Source: Zantedeschia hybrid cultivar (taxonomy: Eukaryota; Streptophyta; Magnoliopsida; Alismatales; Araceae). Taken from it: a DNA stretch of 64,000 nt. The position numbers and the translations under genes were made by a program. This document shows positions 56,401 through 63,250 of the stretch, piece by piece. Below the pieces are notes generated by a model that did no database searches, was not told the DNA's origin, and saw only the letters and a list, made by a program, of their open reading frames with translations. Numbering within the stretch: the first letter of the stretch is position 1; each line of letters begins with the position of its first letter. The stretch covers positions 24,095,614 through 24,159,613 of the forward strand of contig JARZZO010000008.1 in the NCBI GenBank assembly GCA_030544215.1, in the 5' to 3' direction.

Positions 56401-58769
56401 GATGGCAGGTTGAGGTTTCCTATAGGGGATGGGAGGTTTTGCTTGGGAGGAAGATGATAGGCTGGGGTTTCCTTGGGGTTTGGGGCATTGCCGTGAGACT
56501 TAGACTTAAAGGCTGCCTCATCTGTCCTCTTATATGCATGAAATCACAGCCACTGGATGAAATCGTAGCCACTGGTTGAAGCCAATCTAACGGTTATTAG
56601 TAACTTGTATATTTTTGTATGTATCATAATTATTATCAAAAATGAAAATCGAAACTAGGATACGTAAACAATGTTTTCCATTTCCTTTTTGACAAAGCTA
56701 TGAGATTGTATCCGAATCTGCTTATTTTAATTGGAAATGGGTCAAAAAGTTGGATAATTGGATTTCCACTTATATCTTTAGGTCCATTGGCCCAATCCTA
56801 ATCTCGTTAGGAACATAATATAAATTTAACCCTAATCCTAGACTTATCCTAACCCATTAGGAATTGAGTTCACCCAAACCTATGTTAGCTTATCCTACTA
56901 GGATTTATATCCCAATTCAATTAGGAACTTGTAACGGCCTGATCCGATCCTTATCAGGTATTGTTTGCTTTGGTGTTTGGGCTTAAGCCCGCATGGTTTT
57001 TTCACCCATTTTCCTACAAGGACTAATCCGGTTCATCCTTGCTAGCCCCTAGACACAGTGTTAGCTCTACACAGTTGGTTTGTCAAACTAGTCCATATCA
57101 TACTACACGAGTCTTACTCTGATACCACAATGTAATGGCCCGATATAACCTTTGTGAGGTATTGTCTGATTTGTGCCAAGGTTGTTTGAATTTGTCTCTA
57201 GACGACACTTTACAAGTTATATATGGTCCCTACATATATAGCTCGATAACTTTTCCCCATTTTCTAATATGGGACTAATTTAGCTTGGAATTCTAAACTG
57301 ACCAGGCCTTGGATCCTCATCCAAGTAGGACTCCTAATCAAACTAGGACTTGGATCTTAATCTAACGAGGACCTTAAATTCTTATCCCACTAGGTCTTGG
57401 ATCCTCACTCAACTAGGACTCCAATCATAATCCGACTAGGGCTCAGATTGTCAGCCAACTAGGAATCCTAATTCAACTAAGGCTTCGAGCCTAATCTAAC
57501 TAGGATTCAAAATCTTAATGGGAATTTTGCCTATATACTCTGAAAAATATTGGATTTGCATCTATACCCCCAACTCTCACATATTGTCATCAATACCCCT
57601 GAAATCTTTAGAAAGGTTGCACTTATAAACCTCCCTCTAAGGATTTTGCATAGATACCCCTAAATTCACTAATATTTTGCATATATACCCCTCAGTTCAC
57701 TAACATTTTGCACATGTACCCTCAACACCCCTGACATTATCAGGATTTGTGGAATCCTTTTGGCTTATTTCATTGAAATTCACATTATTTTGACGGAAGG
57801 GTATAAATGCAATTTTTTGAAGATTTCAGGGGTATTGATGACAATATGTGGGAGTTGAGTGTATAGGTGCAAATACGGTATTTGTTAGGAGTATATATGC
57901 AAAAAACCAATCTTAATCTGAGTAGAACTTAGGTCCTAACTCAACTAAGAATCCAATCCAACTAGGACTCAGGATGCTAATCTTACCAGGAGTTGAATCC
58001 TAGTCCAGCTGGGACTTGGATCCTAAATTAACTAGAAGTCATAATCCAACTAGGACTTAGAATCCTAATCCCATTGGGATTTGACTCCTAACCCAGCTAG
58101 GACTCAAAATCCTAAGCCAACTAGGCTATGGAATCCAAATCCGAATAAGAATCCTAATCCAACTAAGTTTAGCTTGTGCATCAAAAGGTGAAGCATGGCG
58201 TATTCCATTTAAAATTTAAATATTTGTTTTCTTTGAAGAAGCAAACTCTACAAAGACTTGAATCCATATGTTCCATTTGAAAGGTGGACAATGCTGCCAC
58301 TATGCCAAACAGTATCTTTTTTGAGTACATTGTACATACTACATATGGGCCCACCAGGCTGAATAAATTCAGGCCTGGACCCAACAAGTTTGTTAATCTC
58401 AGCTTGGGCCCAGCCCACGGGCTTGATAGGTGAGACTAGGCCCAGGCCTGAGTGGGCGACGCCTGGGGCACTGGCCTGGTCCATTGACAGTTGACACCCA
58501 GCTTGGCATTGTATCCTTATATAATTCCTGATTTGTTAAGACTTTGGTTCCATTCTGAGCAAAATCCTAATCACTAATATAGAAAAAGGTAGCCCCCGAA
58601 CTTACATTATAAGAAATCTTACTACTGTGTCATCCTTTAGCTTCCATACAGTAGAAGCTATACATTTGCTGATGGGCCAAATGTCATGATTTAGAGCTTT
58701 ATCATGGTTCGCTGTTGGTTGTTACTATCACTGCATCAAGAAATATGACCAAGCACGGAGGTATTTCAG
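17148..58769 (+). CDS. APC6: APC6/CDC16, anaphase-promoting complex subunit 6 (partial, nine exons)
   Basis: TPR scaffold subunit of the APC/C ubiquitin ligase, which marks cyclins and securin for destruction in mitosis. Exons are 17148-17393, 27087-27221, 38850-38923, 45510-45549, 46871-46916, 47148-47227, 47378-47559, 47641-47766 and 58695-58769, together 1,004 nt or about 334 residues. Frame is kept across all eight junctions and all introns are GT-AG. Recognisable CDC16 blocks in order: RYLAAKCLEELKEW across exons 1-2, ICFLRGKAYEALENR in exon 3, SEDGWLSTFYSCLLKK in exon 6, ACKAEYYHQC-type sequence (here TCKAEYYHQCGEHQKCFEL) in exon 7, LERDPFHLKCTLVHLAAALE in exon 8 and LSWFAVGCYYHCIKKY in exon 9. 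Plant homologues are about 540 residues, so the C-terminal TPRs lie past base 64000. Exon 1 is very GC-rich and the later exons are not. No frameshift or stop was seen, so it looks functional. Confidence 0.92.
18147..18226. repeat. 41-bp tandem duplication
   Basis: Two adjacent copies of a unit built on GATACGAGATTACTCC followed by AGGTTGCTTTATNTGGAAG, with only small differences. Confidence 0.75.
19870..20420 (+). mobile_element. Possible LTR promoter region
   Basis: A block with repeated CGGCAGC and GGGCTGCC words (19895-20070) is followed by TATAAATACCCCC at about 20366. This is the layout of an LTR U3 region with a TATA box. No TG/CA termini with a target duplication were found, so this stays tentative. 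Confidence 0.3.
21279..21719. mobile_element. hAT-like MITE with 8-bp target-site duplication
   Basis: This 441-bp element begins CATAGTTGTCAATCCCGTC and ends with the exact inverse, GACGGGATTGACAACTATG. It is flanked by a perfect 8-bp duplication ATGAATAC (21271-21278 and 21720-21727), the length typical of hAT transposons. The interior is rich in GGGACGGG and CTGGGACA words and has no ORF. Removing it and one duplication restores one copy of a dispersed local phrase, which confirms the boundaries. Confidence 0.88.
21728..22385. repeat. Dispersed AATAGTGCACCTCGATAGG-type phrase
   Basis: A phrase of about 35 bp, approximately (A)ATAGTGCACCTCGATAGG followed by TGTGCCGCAC, occurs around 21722-21750, 21836-21866, 21950-21985 and 22345-22378. 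One copy is the insertion site of the MITE at 21279-21719. No protein is encoded; the source repeat is unknown. Confidence 0.5.
23740..23841. repeat. 51-bp tandem duplication
   Basis: Two adjacent copies share TCATATC(A/G)GGGTTTTGCC and CTATGAAAGGTCTAAA. Confidence 0.75.
25060..25450. repeat. Three tandem repeats each centred on an AATGAATAGTA palindrome
   Basis: Three units of about 155 bp each contain a near-palindrome of the form AATGAA(C/T)AGTAGT(A/G)TACT(A)TTCATT (near 25095-25122, 25232-25262 and 25399-25423). Each is followed by TTTTT-rich sequence and then an AATTCGATTTNNGATCG phrase; the third copy is truncated. Such palindromes are common in some plant LTRs, but no LTR ends were found. 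Confidence 0.6.
26318..26430 (-). mobile_element. 3'-terminal fragment of a LINE, antisense to APC6
   Basis: The minus strand ends in a poly(A) run (poly(T) at 26318-26327 on +) preceded by a GGTACC(G)TCCACTT-like tail. This resembles the 3' ends GGTACCAACCACTT-A(n) and GGTACTATCCACTTT-A(n) of the sense LINEs at 50.1 and 38.4 kb. It is heavily 5'-truncated. Confidence 0.5.
26490..26715. mobile_element. MITE-like inverted-repeat element, copy 2
   Basis: Internal inverted pair CTATTTACGAATAA and TTATTCGTAAATAG, with flanking GCCCCC/GGGGGC words. It is related to the element at 2575-2770. Its right end lies about 370 bp before the APC6 exon 2 acceptor. Confidence 0.5.
27087..27221 (+). CDS. APC6: APC6 exon 2
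   Basis: 45 codons starting EELKEWHQCLIMLGEAK and ending YEIN before a GTAAGC donor; phase 0 at both ends. Homologous to the EELKEW...GDAKVD block of plant CDC16. Confidence 0.92.
28846..29182. mobile_element. Tourist/PIF-Harbinger-like MITE
   Basis: This 337-bp element has perfect 21-bp terminal inverted repeats beginning GGCTCACTTTGTTTGC. Similarity continues imperfectly inward (TTATCCCAGAATAA against a TTATTCCGG inverse). The flanks are CTA on the left and TTA on the right, close to the 3-bp TWA duplication of Harbinger elements. The interior has GGAATTGGAGCAATTGGG twice and no ORF. Confidence 0.82.
30790..34194 (+). mobile_element. LINE B (L1-type), 5' part, interrupted and inactive
   Basis: Sense-strand non-LTR retrotransposon. 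A degraded ORF1-like region (about 30.8-32.7 kb) is rich in Arg, Val and Gly with several stops. ORF2 starts at about 32708 with MKIVS, then a stop where the usual Trp stands, then NMRG. The APE endonuclease block CIQETK (about 32803) and a late DH motif (YDHKPILLD, about 33340) are visible. The segment ends inside the reverse transcriptase at a LIPKKEGA block (about 34170-34194), where LINE A is inserted; LINE B resumes at 36207. The 5' end and target duplication were not found. Confidence 0.8.
34195..36206 (+). mobile_element. LINE A, 5'-truncated, nested in LINE B
   Basis: The element starts within the reverse transcriptase and keeps SILINGVPYGFF, SSRGLRQGD (about 34310-34340) and the catalytic LQYADDTILF block (about 34462). 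The long ORF 34190-35062 continues past the RT domain into a second frame (35064-35447), and a zf-RVT-like tail (MWKVAWGRLATGDK) follows to about 36030. It ends GCCTTCC plus a short poly(A), like the LINE at 50.8-55.3 kb. The flanks AAGGAGGGTGCT (left) and AAGGAGGATGGTGCT (right) are a target-site duplication differing by one codon. It is relatively well preserved but cannot be active, lacking ORF1 and the endonuclease. Confidence 0.82.
36207..38448 (+). mobile_element. LINE B, 3' part
   Basis: Continues the reverse transcriptase with TLTDFRPINLLNGVYK, DQYNAFIGGRQIQEG, FEKAYDRLNWGRL, a degraded LRRGDPLSPLLF and QYADDAILF (about 36750), all spread over several frames with stops. The zf-RVT-like end (37849-38334) has AWY/WTERNKRIF features. 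The 3' UTR ends GGTACTATCCACTTT plus poly(A), matching the LINE fragment at 49.5-50.1 kb. Confidence 0.82.
38850..38923 (+). CDS. APC6: APC6 exon 3
   Basis: IISAICFLRGKAYEALENRI then QARL, ending in phase 2; the split Trp codon is completed by the first base of exon 4. Donor GTGAGC. Matches the conserved CFLRGKAY block. Confidence 0.92.
40589..40960 (+). other. Unassigned ORF, 123 codons
   Basis: A frame in intron 3 whose C-terminal half is rich in Asp, Lys, Asn and Leu and could form a coiled coil (KAKKLLDKGLENDAQNLSDQ). No family was recognised. It lies between two repeat blocks, so degraded transposon gag-like sequence is the likeliest origin, but chance cannot be excluded. Confidence 0.2.
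41030..41850. repeat. AATCGATT-rich degenerate repeat tract
   Basis: The 8-bp palindrome AATCGATT occurs about nine times exactly (near 41102, 41152, 41197, 41217, 41517, 41562, 41588, 41634 and 41747), and variants such as AATTGATT, AATCGAAT and ACCGATTA fill the gaps. The clearest longer unit is TTAATCGATTAGCGATAT followed by (C/A)ACGT(T/C)AATTGAAGTGA (41515-41670). No ORF crosses it. Confidence 0.7.
41950..44810 (-). mobile_element. Degraded Gypsy-like LTR element bounded by 350-bp direct repeats
   Basis: The segments 42060-42410 and 44440-44800 are diverged direct repeats sharing TACTCAAAATT(C/T)GCAGC and TTGGTGCGTC. Read on the minus strand, the stretch just before the left repeat has TTCGAGGACGCATTTTCTC then GGAGAGAATGATG, like the end of Gypsy pol and the start of the 3' LTR. 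A weak inverse primer-binding-like word GCATGATACA lies near 44354. About 2 kb of internal DNA has no recognisable domain. No target duplication was found. Confidence 0.45.
44402..44441. repeat. GA microsatellite
   Basis: An essentially perfect (GA)n run of about 40 bp. It lies just inside the right-hand 350-bp direct repeat and is absent from the left-hand copy. Confidence 0.9.
45086..45157. repeat. 38-bp tandem duplication
   Basis: Two identical adjacent copies of a unit beginning CTAGACACAGGTTTTCCCTC and ending TTCCTTATATG. The identity suggests a recent slippage event. Confidence 0.9.
45510..45549 (+). CDS. APC6: APC6 exon 4
   Basis: Completes the split Trp, then YKAAVKADPLCYE; ends phase 0 at GTAAGC. 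A 40-nt micro-exon conserved in the plant CDC16 family (KAAIKADPLCYE). Confidence 0.9.
45550..46870 (+). other. APC6 intron 4
   Basis: Donor GTAAGC, acceptor TTTTTTTCAG. It contains a probable hAT-type MITE relic (about 45597-45735, rich in GAACCGG/CCGGTT words) between loosely matching TTGTAATC and TTGTGATA flanks, and a second tract of GAGTTG/CTCGACC words (about 45800-46520). No ORF of interest. Confidence 0.7.
46871..46916 (+). CDS. APC6: APC6 exon 5
   Basis: ALESLINNYMLSCEE, phase 1 at the 3' end with donor GTAGAA. The acceptor follows an 11-base T run. Matches the ALECLIENHMLT block of plant homologues. Confidence 0.9.
47148..47227 (+). CDS. APC6: APC6 exon 6
   Basis: Reads ESSLLSSLQFASEDGW then LSTFYSCLLKK after completion of the split Glu codon; phase 0 at the end, donor GTAAAA. 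The apparent upstream ORF 46832-47123 is intron read-through. Confidence 0.92.
47378..47559 (+). CDS. APC6: APC6 exon 7
   Basis: YDKEDAVETKFRELENEN, then RNNTDLLTCKAEYYHQCGEH and QKCFELTS; ends phase 2 at GTGAGT. This carries the strongly conserved NNTDLL.CKAEYYHQC start of the TPR array. Confidence 0.94.
47641..47766 (+). CDS. APC6: APC6 exon 8
   Basis: LLERDPFHLKCTLVHLAAAL, ELGRSNDLYIMACSLVKDYP; ends phase 2 at GTATGT. A near-complete TPR-like helical pair matching LEKDPFHLKCTLVHLAAAME of homologues. Confidence 0.94.
48530..49100. repeat. Degenerate GC-rich repeats (GGGAA.TCCACC...GGTGGAG)
   Basis: Four imperfect copies of a phrase like GGGAAGTCCACCNGATGAAGG then TGGAGNCC occur about every 70-100 bp between 48565 and 48850, with TGGGTGG/CACCGGG words throughout. 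No coding signal. Confidence 0.5.
49455..50123 (+). mobile_element. LINE D, 5'-truncated 3' fragment
   Basis: Encodes the degraded C-terminal zf-RVT-like end of a LINE ORF2, with WRISIGSLP near the start and TTLWAIWGERNKRIFS (about 49830). The 3' UTR ends GGTACCAACCACTT plus poly(A) (50114-50123). It parallels LINE B from about 37812 to its end, so it is the same family. The exact start and the target duplication were not found. Confidence 0.75.
50130..50570. repeat. Degenerate AATCCTAAT...TTAGGATT minisatellite, left block
   Basis: Imperfect tandem units of about 20-30 bp built on AATCCTAATCCCA and TTAGGATTNAA. The same type resumes at about 56770 after the transposon cluster. It is telomere-like only in scattered AAACCCTA words and is not a telomeric array. 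Confidence 0.55.
50904..53020. mobile_element. Solo LTR (2,117 bp) nested in LINE C
   Basis: Begins TGTTTGGGACC and ends GGGGTCCGACA, giving TG...CA ends with partly inverted termini. The pentamer ACCAA flanks it (50899-50903 and 53021-53025). Removing it with one ACCAA restores the LINE reading frame through the DFRPISL-type block, which proves the boundaries. Inside are T-rich subrepeats of about 190 bp (51360-51760), TTTTACTGATTTT-rich sequence (51960-52200), a TATTTATAG box (about 52722) and a GC-rich right end. There are no internal retroviral-type genes, so it is a solo LTR. Confidence 0.9.
52755..52978. repeat. ACCGGTGG palindromes and G/C homopolymer runs in the solo LTR
   Basis: Inverted words CCACCGGT/ACCGGTGG and GGTACCC recur at least six times between 52855 and 52970. 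G and C runs of 10-13 bases lie at about 52848-52856, 52904-52917 and 52931-52944, and a GA run at 52806-52846. Hairpins and G-quadruplexes are plausible and assembly errors are likely here. Confidence 0.7.
55603..56301. mobile_element. hAT-like MITE with 8-bp target-site duplication
   Basis: Terminal inverted repeats TAGGGGTGTTCAC and GTGAACACCCCTA are perfect over 13 bp. Inward, AACCAAACCGAACC-type words are inverted over about 100 bp on each side. The element is flanked by a perfect 8-bp duplication GTGGGATG (55595-55602 and 56302-56309). Length is 699 bp. The middle (about 55750-56140) is unlike the ends and may be captured or inserted sequence; it carries an snRNA-type promoter signature. 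Confidence 0.9.
55955..56006 (+). promoter_or_regulatory. Plant snRNA-type promoter signature (USE plus TATA)
   Basis: GTCCCACATCG (55955-55965) matches the upstream sequence element RTCCCACATCG of plant U-snRNA genes exactly. TATAAAAGG (55998-56006) follows after 32 bp. In plants a USE-TATA spacing of about four helical turns directs Pol II and about three turns directs Pol III, so this arrangement resembles a Pol II snRNA promoter. A start would fall near 56030. No known snRNA sequence follows, so the product, if any, is unknown. Confidence 0.5.
56770..57510. repeat. Minisatellite continuation with TRIM-like repeats
   Basis: The AATCCTAAT/CTAGGA minisatellite seen at 50.13-50.57 kb reappears at 56770-56930 and 57310-57510 as units like AACTAGGACTTGGATCCTAATC. 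In between, TGTAACGGCCTGATCC (56937) and TGTAATGGCCCGATA (57131) begin two diverged copies of a roughly 190-bp repeat; CTCTGATACCA at 57118-57128, between them, is the inverse of the plant initiator-Met primer-binding site. This suggests an old TRIM-like retroelement on the minus strand. Confidence 0.5.
57520..57908. mobile_element. Mutator-like MITE with 9-bp target-site duplication
   Basis: Long terminal inverted repeats of about 85 bp (for example CAATACCCCTGAAATCTT against the inverse AAGATTTCAGGGGTATTG), with outer ends GGGAATTTTGCCTATATACT and the inverse of GTATATATGCAAAAAACC. The 9-bp duplication AATCTTAAT flanks it (57511-57519 and 57909-57917), as expected for Mutator-like elements. 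The 389-bp interior has ACTAANATTTTGCA repeated three times and no ORF. Confidence 0.88.
57918..58170. repeat. Minisatellite, right block
   Basis: About ten degenerate units of the AACTAGGACTTAGAATCCTA type, the direct continuation of 57310-57510 across the Mutator-like insertion. Confidence 0.65.
58695..58769 (+). CDS. APC6: APC6 exon 9 (last exon in the window)
   Basis: ALSWFAVGCYYHCIKKYDQA then RRYF after completing the split Arg codon; phase 2 at a GTAATA donor. It matches the KALSWFAVGCYYYCIKKY TPR of plant CDC16. The next block expected (KATS.DG...) is not found in the remaining 5.2 kb. Confidence 0.93.
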
Positions 58770-60245
58770 GTAATAATCCACCATTTTACAGTTTATTTAC
58801 TTTATAAGTTATTTCTATCTTATCTCACAAAAGTTCTGTCATGCATCCATAATCTGTGTTCCATTCAAATGTTTTTTTGCATTAATGATTTTATTTTTCT
58901 TATCTTATTGCTTTCTCACATGTTCTATCTTCTTCTAAAGTGTTGTTCAATGTGCTGTAATATTAACGTCCTTTTCACTGTGTTGTGGACCATATAGTAG
59001 CTTGTATGGCATGGTACTTTTACTATTTTCCCGAATATCATACTTAGATATCTGTGGTTCTAGAAAATGGTTTCTCTTTTCAGGATGTGGGCTATGCCAC
59101 ATTTTGTTAAACATAGTACTAGAGGCATGGGGCTAAAAGCACTGCATGAGTGCAAGATCTTCCAATTTTCTATCAAGATAAGGAAAGAAAGTCACTGTTA
59201 TACATGAAAAGAAAAAAAAATCAAGTTACAAAATTTCTCTATAATTCGATTACTACATATCTGGTCTCTTGCTGCTAATACGGGTCGCCGGATGACTAGA
59301 ACTGGTACAAATTTTCTGTTATTTCTAAAATAGCACCGCCAGCATATCCTAAAAGTAATGTACATAGGTGGATGACCAGTTGGTCCCATTCTCCATGGTT
59401 GTCCGAGAGGTCATGGGATTGCGTTCAACGTGTGGACGCCCATGATCCCTATTTATAGCAAAATGTGCACTGTGCTGAGTCTGGAGATAGTGTAGGAGTT
59501 TGGATTTGACTACACCACCCTGTGCTTGTTGATGTGCTTAGTCTGACTGCAGCTGGGCCCAGATGGGCTACGGTGAGGTGCAGATCAGCAGCCTACTGGC
59601 CTACAGTGGGTTTTTTCTCCAGGTATCCAATAGAAAAATAGGTCCTGAAATGCAAAAGAGAGTCATGGGCAGTCTGTTTGGAGCTATTTTATTCTATGGG
59701 CACTATGCCAACATGTGGCTACATTGCTGAACATTATACAAAATGTATAAAATTGGGTGGCACAACCAAACCACCACAATGAATTGTATCTTCTCCATGC
59801 TGTAAGCTGCAAGGCCACTTCTTGCCTGTGCTTGAATTTGACCTCACTCTTTTGATCCCTCTTTTCATCATGTTAGCAAAATGCTTACCAAATTACATTT
59901 TCTTTGAATTTCACAAGCCGCACACTGTTCAGTGAAGCAATCACACATGTTATCTTTGAAGGCTTCACCCCTGTTACAGGGCATATATTATTTCCTTCTT
60001 GACAATCAACTCAAAAGATGAATGAAGTTGTTTTATTTCTATAGATTATCTTTTGTAAGCATCCTGTGTAAAGAGTTTATAGTTCTATGGTCATTGCGTG
60101 TAGTATTTGTTTTTCTGAGAAATGATAAATTATTGTTGGATAATAAGAGAACAAGCCTCTGATGAGTCAAGAGTCTTTGTTTGATATCTAAGCCGATGCA
60201 AATACTATTTGCTATTTTCATAAGGATACCAGAGCGGGAGCCAGA

Positions 60246-60357
60246 TGAGTTTATGTTGTTGATTGGGTTCTTAGTTTGAATCAAAGTATGCAATGTCCTT
60301 TGAGTTTATCTTGTTGATTGGGTTCTTAGTTTGAATTGAAATATGCAATGTCCATCT
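60246..60357. repeat. 56-bp tandem duplication
   Basis: Two adjacent copies starting GAGTTTAT(G/C)TTGTTGATTG and ending TATGCAATGTCC, with few differences. Confidence 0.85.
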
Positions 60358-60559
60358 TGGATTATAGTTTGGATTCTGGTGAACACTGGAGACCTGAAAT
60401 TAGTCAATTTACTAGAATATAAAGGAGTCTCGGCTGATATTCATAAGGTAACTCAGTGATCTTCATATTACTAGAGCTAGCTGTGGACAATAGTTAAGAG
60501 TTCAATTTGGAATGAAGTTTGCTAAAGAAGTTTCCTGCTCTGTTTATAGTTTAAGTTAT

Positions 60560-60970
60560 TGGGTCTGCAATTGCCGCATCAATATGGGTGAGATCTGCTG
60601 TTAGAGGTAATCCAAAGTCCTTTAATTGTAACAAGGCCCCGTTGCAGCCAAAGACCTCAACCATATCTTGCTCGCTATGTCTCCTCTTTAATTTTCATGC
60701 CAAGTACTGCATTCTTTGATAAGTTAATTTTTAGCTGTGTCACACCATGATTTTTGATAAAATCCTTGAAGTTATGAACTTCAATCTTCTCTCGTCTCAC
60801 CTGATCTCTTTGTGTAAAGCCTGACCTCCTTGCACTGTGGCACAAGGACTACATTCCTCTTTAATGATAACTAGCAAGAGGGGGAAGAGGGTCGCCTTGT
60901 CTGAAACCCGTGGAGCTCCCGAAATGGCGAAGGTTCCTTGTCTAGTTAAGACTGAGAATCAGAGCATACA
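60560..60970 (-). mobile_element. LINE reverse transcriptase fragment, antisense
   Basis: On the minus strand, the sequence around 60910-60880 reads GFRQGDPL, the RT signature also seen in the sense LINEs, and about 200 bp further on QLKINLSKNAVLGMKI resembles the GLKINFSKSEVLG block. The intervening YADD region is missing, so the piece is internally deleted. Ends were not defined. It appears to be a different lineage from LINEs A-D. Confidence 0.5.
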
Positions 60971-61274
60971 TCACCTCTTCATCACTTTATATTGATGTAT
61001 GATTTCTTGAGCTGTGGTTTATATGATATATCTGCTTCCTATGTGTTCTTGATTAATTAACTTATCCATCCCTCTTTTCAATCTAATGGATGTGCCTTCC
61101 ATTAAGACTATTAAAACGGTCTATCAGGCTAGTAGGCCTGAAATGTGACAGTGAGCTGCTATATTTTGTAATAGAACAATAAATGATGAATTGAAACTTT
61201 AATTGCTTTTCATTATCTTCAAATTGTTTGACCTTTTCCATTGTATCATGTAGAAGATGAGCTGGCTCTGTGTG

Positions 61275-61395
61275 TTTAGGCTTAAGTTCATCACTGAACC
61301 CGTTAACGTGGATCTGTTTGACTTATGTGCTGCGGTTAGGCTTAGGTTCGTTACCAGATCCATCTTAATGGATCCTTTTGACTTATGTGCTGTAT
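61275..61395. repeat. 60-bp tandem duplication
   Basis: Both copies run from TTAGGCTTA(A/G)GTTC to TTTGACTTATGTGCTG. They are more diverged in the middle than the other tandem duplications in this intron. Confidence 0.75.
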
Positions 61396-61602
61396 TTCAT
61401 GTCCTCCCTGTTACACCCCTGACTTAGTCTGATGTTACATAGGTTTTGGTCCTGGTTTTCAGCAGATGGGGTGGCACAAACCTATAAAAAAATGCCTCAA
61501 CCTCCCCCTTTCTCTTGTTTTTATATGAACTCCTTCCTTTAGGCGCCATGTGTGCAGCATATCTATTGTGCACCTCATAGGTTATTTAATTAATCATAAA
61601 AG

Positions 61603-61605
61603 TTA

Positions 61606-61641
<36 letters not shown>

Positions 61642-61744
61642 ATGAGCTGGGACCATGTTCAAGCTCAAGTTTGATCCCTTGCCCCCCCCCCCACCCCACC
61701 CCACCCCCACCCCCACCCACCCAATTAAATAAATAAATAAATAA
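61603..61744. repeat. Composite (TG)n(TA)n, poly-C and (AAAT)n microsatellites
   Basis: (TG)n and (TA)n at 61605-61640, a C-rich run with CCCCA units at 61682-61721 and (AAAT)n at 61726-61745. The two microsatellites are separated by only 40 bp of unique DNA. Chance ORFs on the minus strand arise from them. Confidence 0.9.
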
Positions 61745-62934
61745 AATGCTTGAGTTCCAAACCTGCTGAGATTGCATGAACCCATTCTTGCATATTGTAG
61801 AAGCTCTGCTTAATGTAGTCAAGTCCTTCTACACCTGCAATCAACTATGATTGATTCTTCCCCAGACATGTGATCCTCAGATGAGAGCATCTTTCTGCCT
61901 CTTCCATGATGAACCCTGAACAAGAAGCTTCTGACACTGACTGAGGTGCCCATTCATGGACAGAGAGCCAGCAGTTAGCTGCCAAAGCCTGAGTTTTAGA
62001 TATGTTTTCTTGAGACCCTCCAGGACTTCAACAGATATGTCATTTATTAATCTTCATGAGAGTTAACAATATAGGTGGACTTGGCGATTTCCTCTTGCGC
62101 CTTCAAACCTTGTCAACTTTCCATTATAGTAAACATATCCATAGATATTTGGAATCTACACTGATCCATGCTGACCTGGTTTGGCTGGATAAAGCTGATG
62201 ATTGATTGATTGGCTAAAACATAACCATAAATCTATATCCACCAATGCAAGTTGTGTTATTGAATCCAGTAAATGATCCATAGAGGTCCTTTATGACTTT
62301 CTATTGTTTGCTTATTTCGTTAACTTGACGTGCACAACCTTTGCCAAGTCCTGTTTACAAAATTTCCAGTCAATAGGAAAACCTACGCCTGCATCTATAA
62401 TCATTTCAAAGCATGCAACTTGTGAAATTTACACACTTAAACCTCACAATTTCATTATTCCCATGCCACCAAGTCTGCAGTCAGTCTGTCACTTGGCAGC
62501 ATGGAATTGTGAATGTTCATGCAAATGAAAATTGTGATCATTATATCTATACTTATTCGGTAAAATGAGCGATAAGTAAACCACTAATAGTCCATAATAA
62601 AGGGAGACAAACCATTGGCCCTCCCAGTCATGCAAAATCCGGTTTCTCAATCATGGAACAAAAATAAAGTTACATACTAGCAAATCCTCTAACTCTTCTC
62701 CAACTGTAACTGGGGTTTTCAGTGTCAAACTCTGAATGTGTATAACTAAGCAAAAAAAAGTCTAGTAGATATATAATCTCAGATTATTCTTGTATGCATT
62801 AAAACAGTGGGCATGTTTTTTCCTCCTCAGAACAATAAACAAGTAGGTGTCTGATAACTAAGAAATACAGTTCTGTAAGGGAAGACAAAAGATGTGAAAA
62901 TAAGCAATCAAATGGACTATTAGATGCCTGTATT

Positions 62935-63205
62935 TTACAATGTTTGTGGAGTCCATCGTTTTTCTGTGGGCAATGAAGCATGCATTTTGTCAATTGAAAG
63001 AAATGTAGAACTAGAGGGATTTTACAATGTTTGCGGAGTCCGGAATTGGAATCAGAAACTCGGTTTTGCTATCGGAACCGAAAATGGAAGGTGGTGTTTC
63101 TTTTTCTGTATCCTACCTGTTTACAGCCCCAGCAGAGTCAATTGTTTTTCTGTAGGCAATGAAGCATACATTTCAATTGAAAGAAATGTAAAATTAGAGG
63201 GATAC
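62935..63205. repeat. Pair of diverged direct repeats
   Basis: 62935-63015 and 63130-63205 share TTTTTCTGTNGGCAATGAAG and TCAATTGAAAGAAATGTA followed by AGAGGGAT. The phrase TTACAATGTTTG(T/C)GGAGTCC also occurs twice (62936 and 63024). Confidence 0.7.
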
Positions 63206-63250
63206 ACATTAGTTTACAGTTGAAGATAAGGGCAGTTTAGTACATTAACA

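Larger units (their letters stand above)
47767..58694 (+). other. APC6 intron 8 (10.9 kb)
   Basis: Donor GTATGT, acceptor GATTTAG. Contents: duplicated AAACCCTAG phrases (48060-48160), a GC-rich repeat block (48530-49100), a 14-bp palindrome TGATCACGTGATCA (49256-49269), LINE D, split minisatellite, LINE C with a nested solo LTR, a hAT-like MITE, TRIM-like repeats and a Mutator-like MITE. The last 500 bp has a GGGCCCA/TGGGCC-rich stretch (58340-58500). No other gene was found. Confidence 0.88.
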
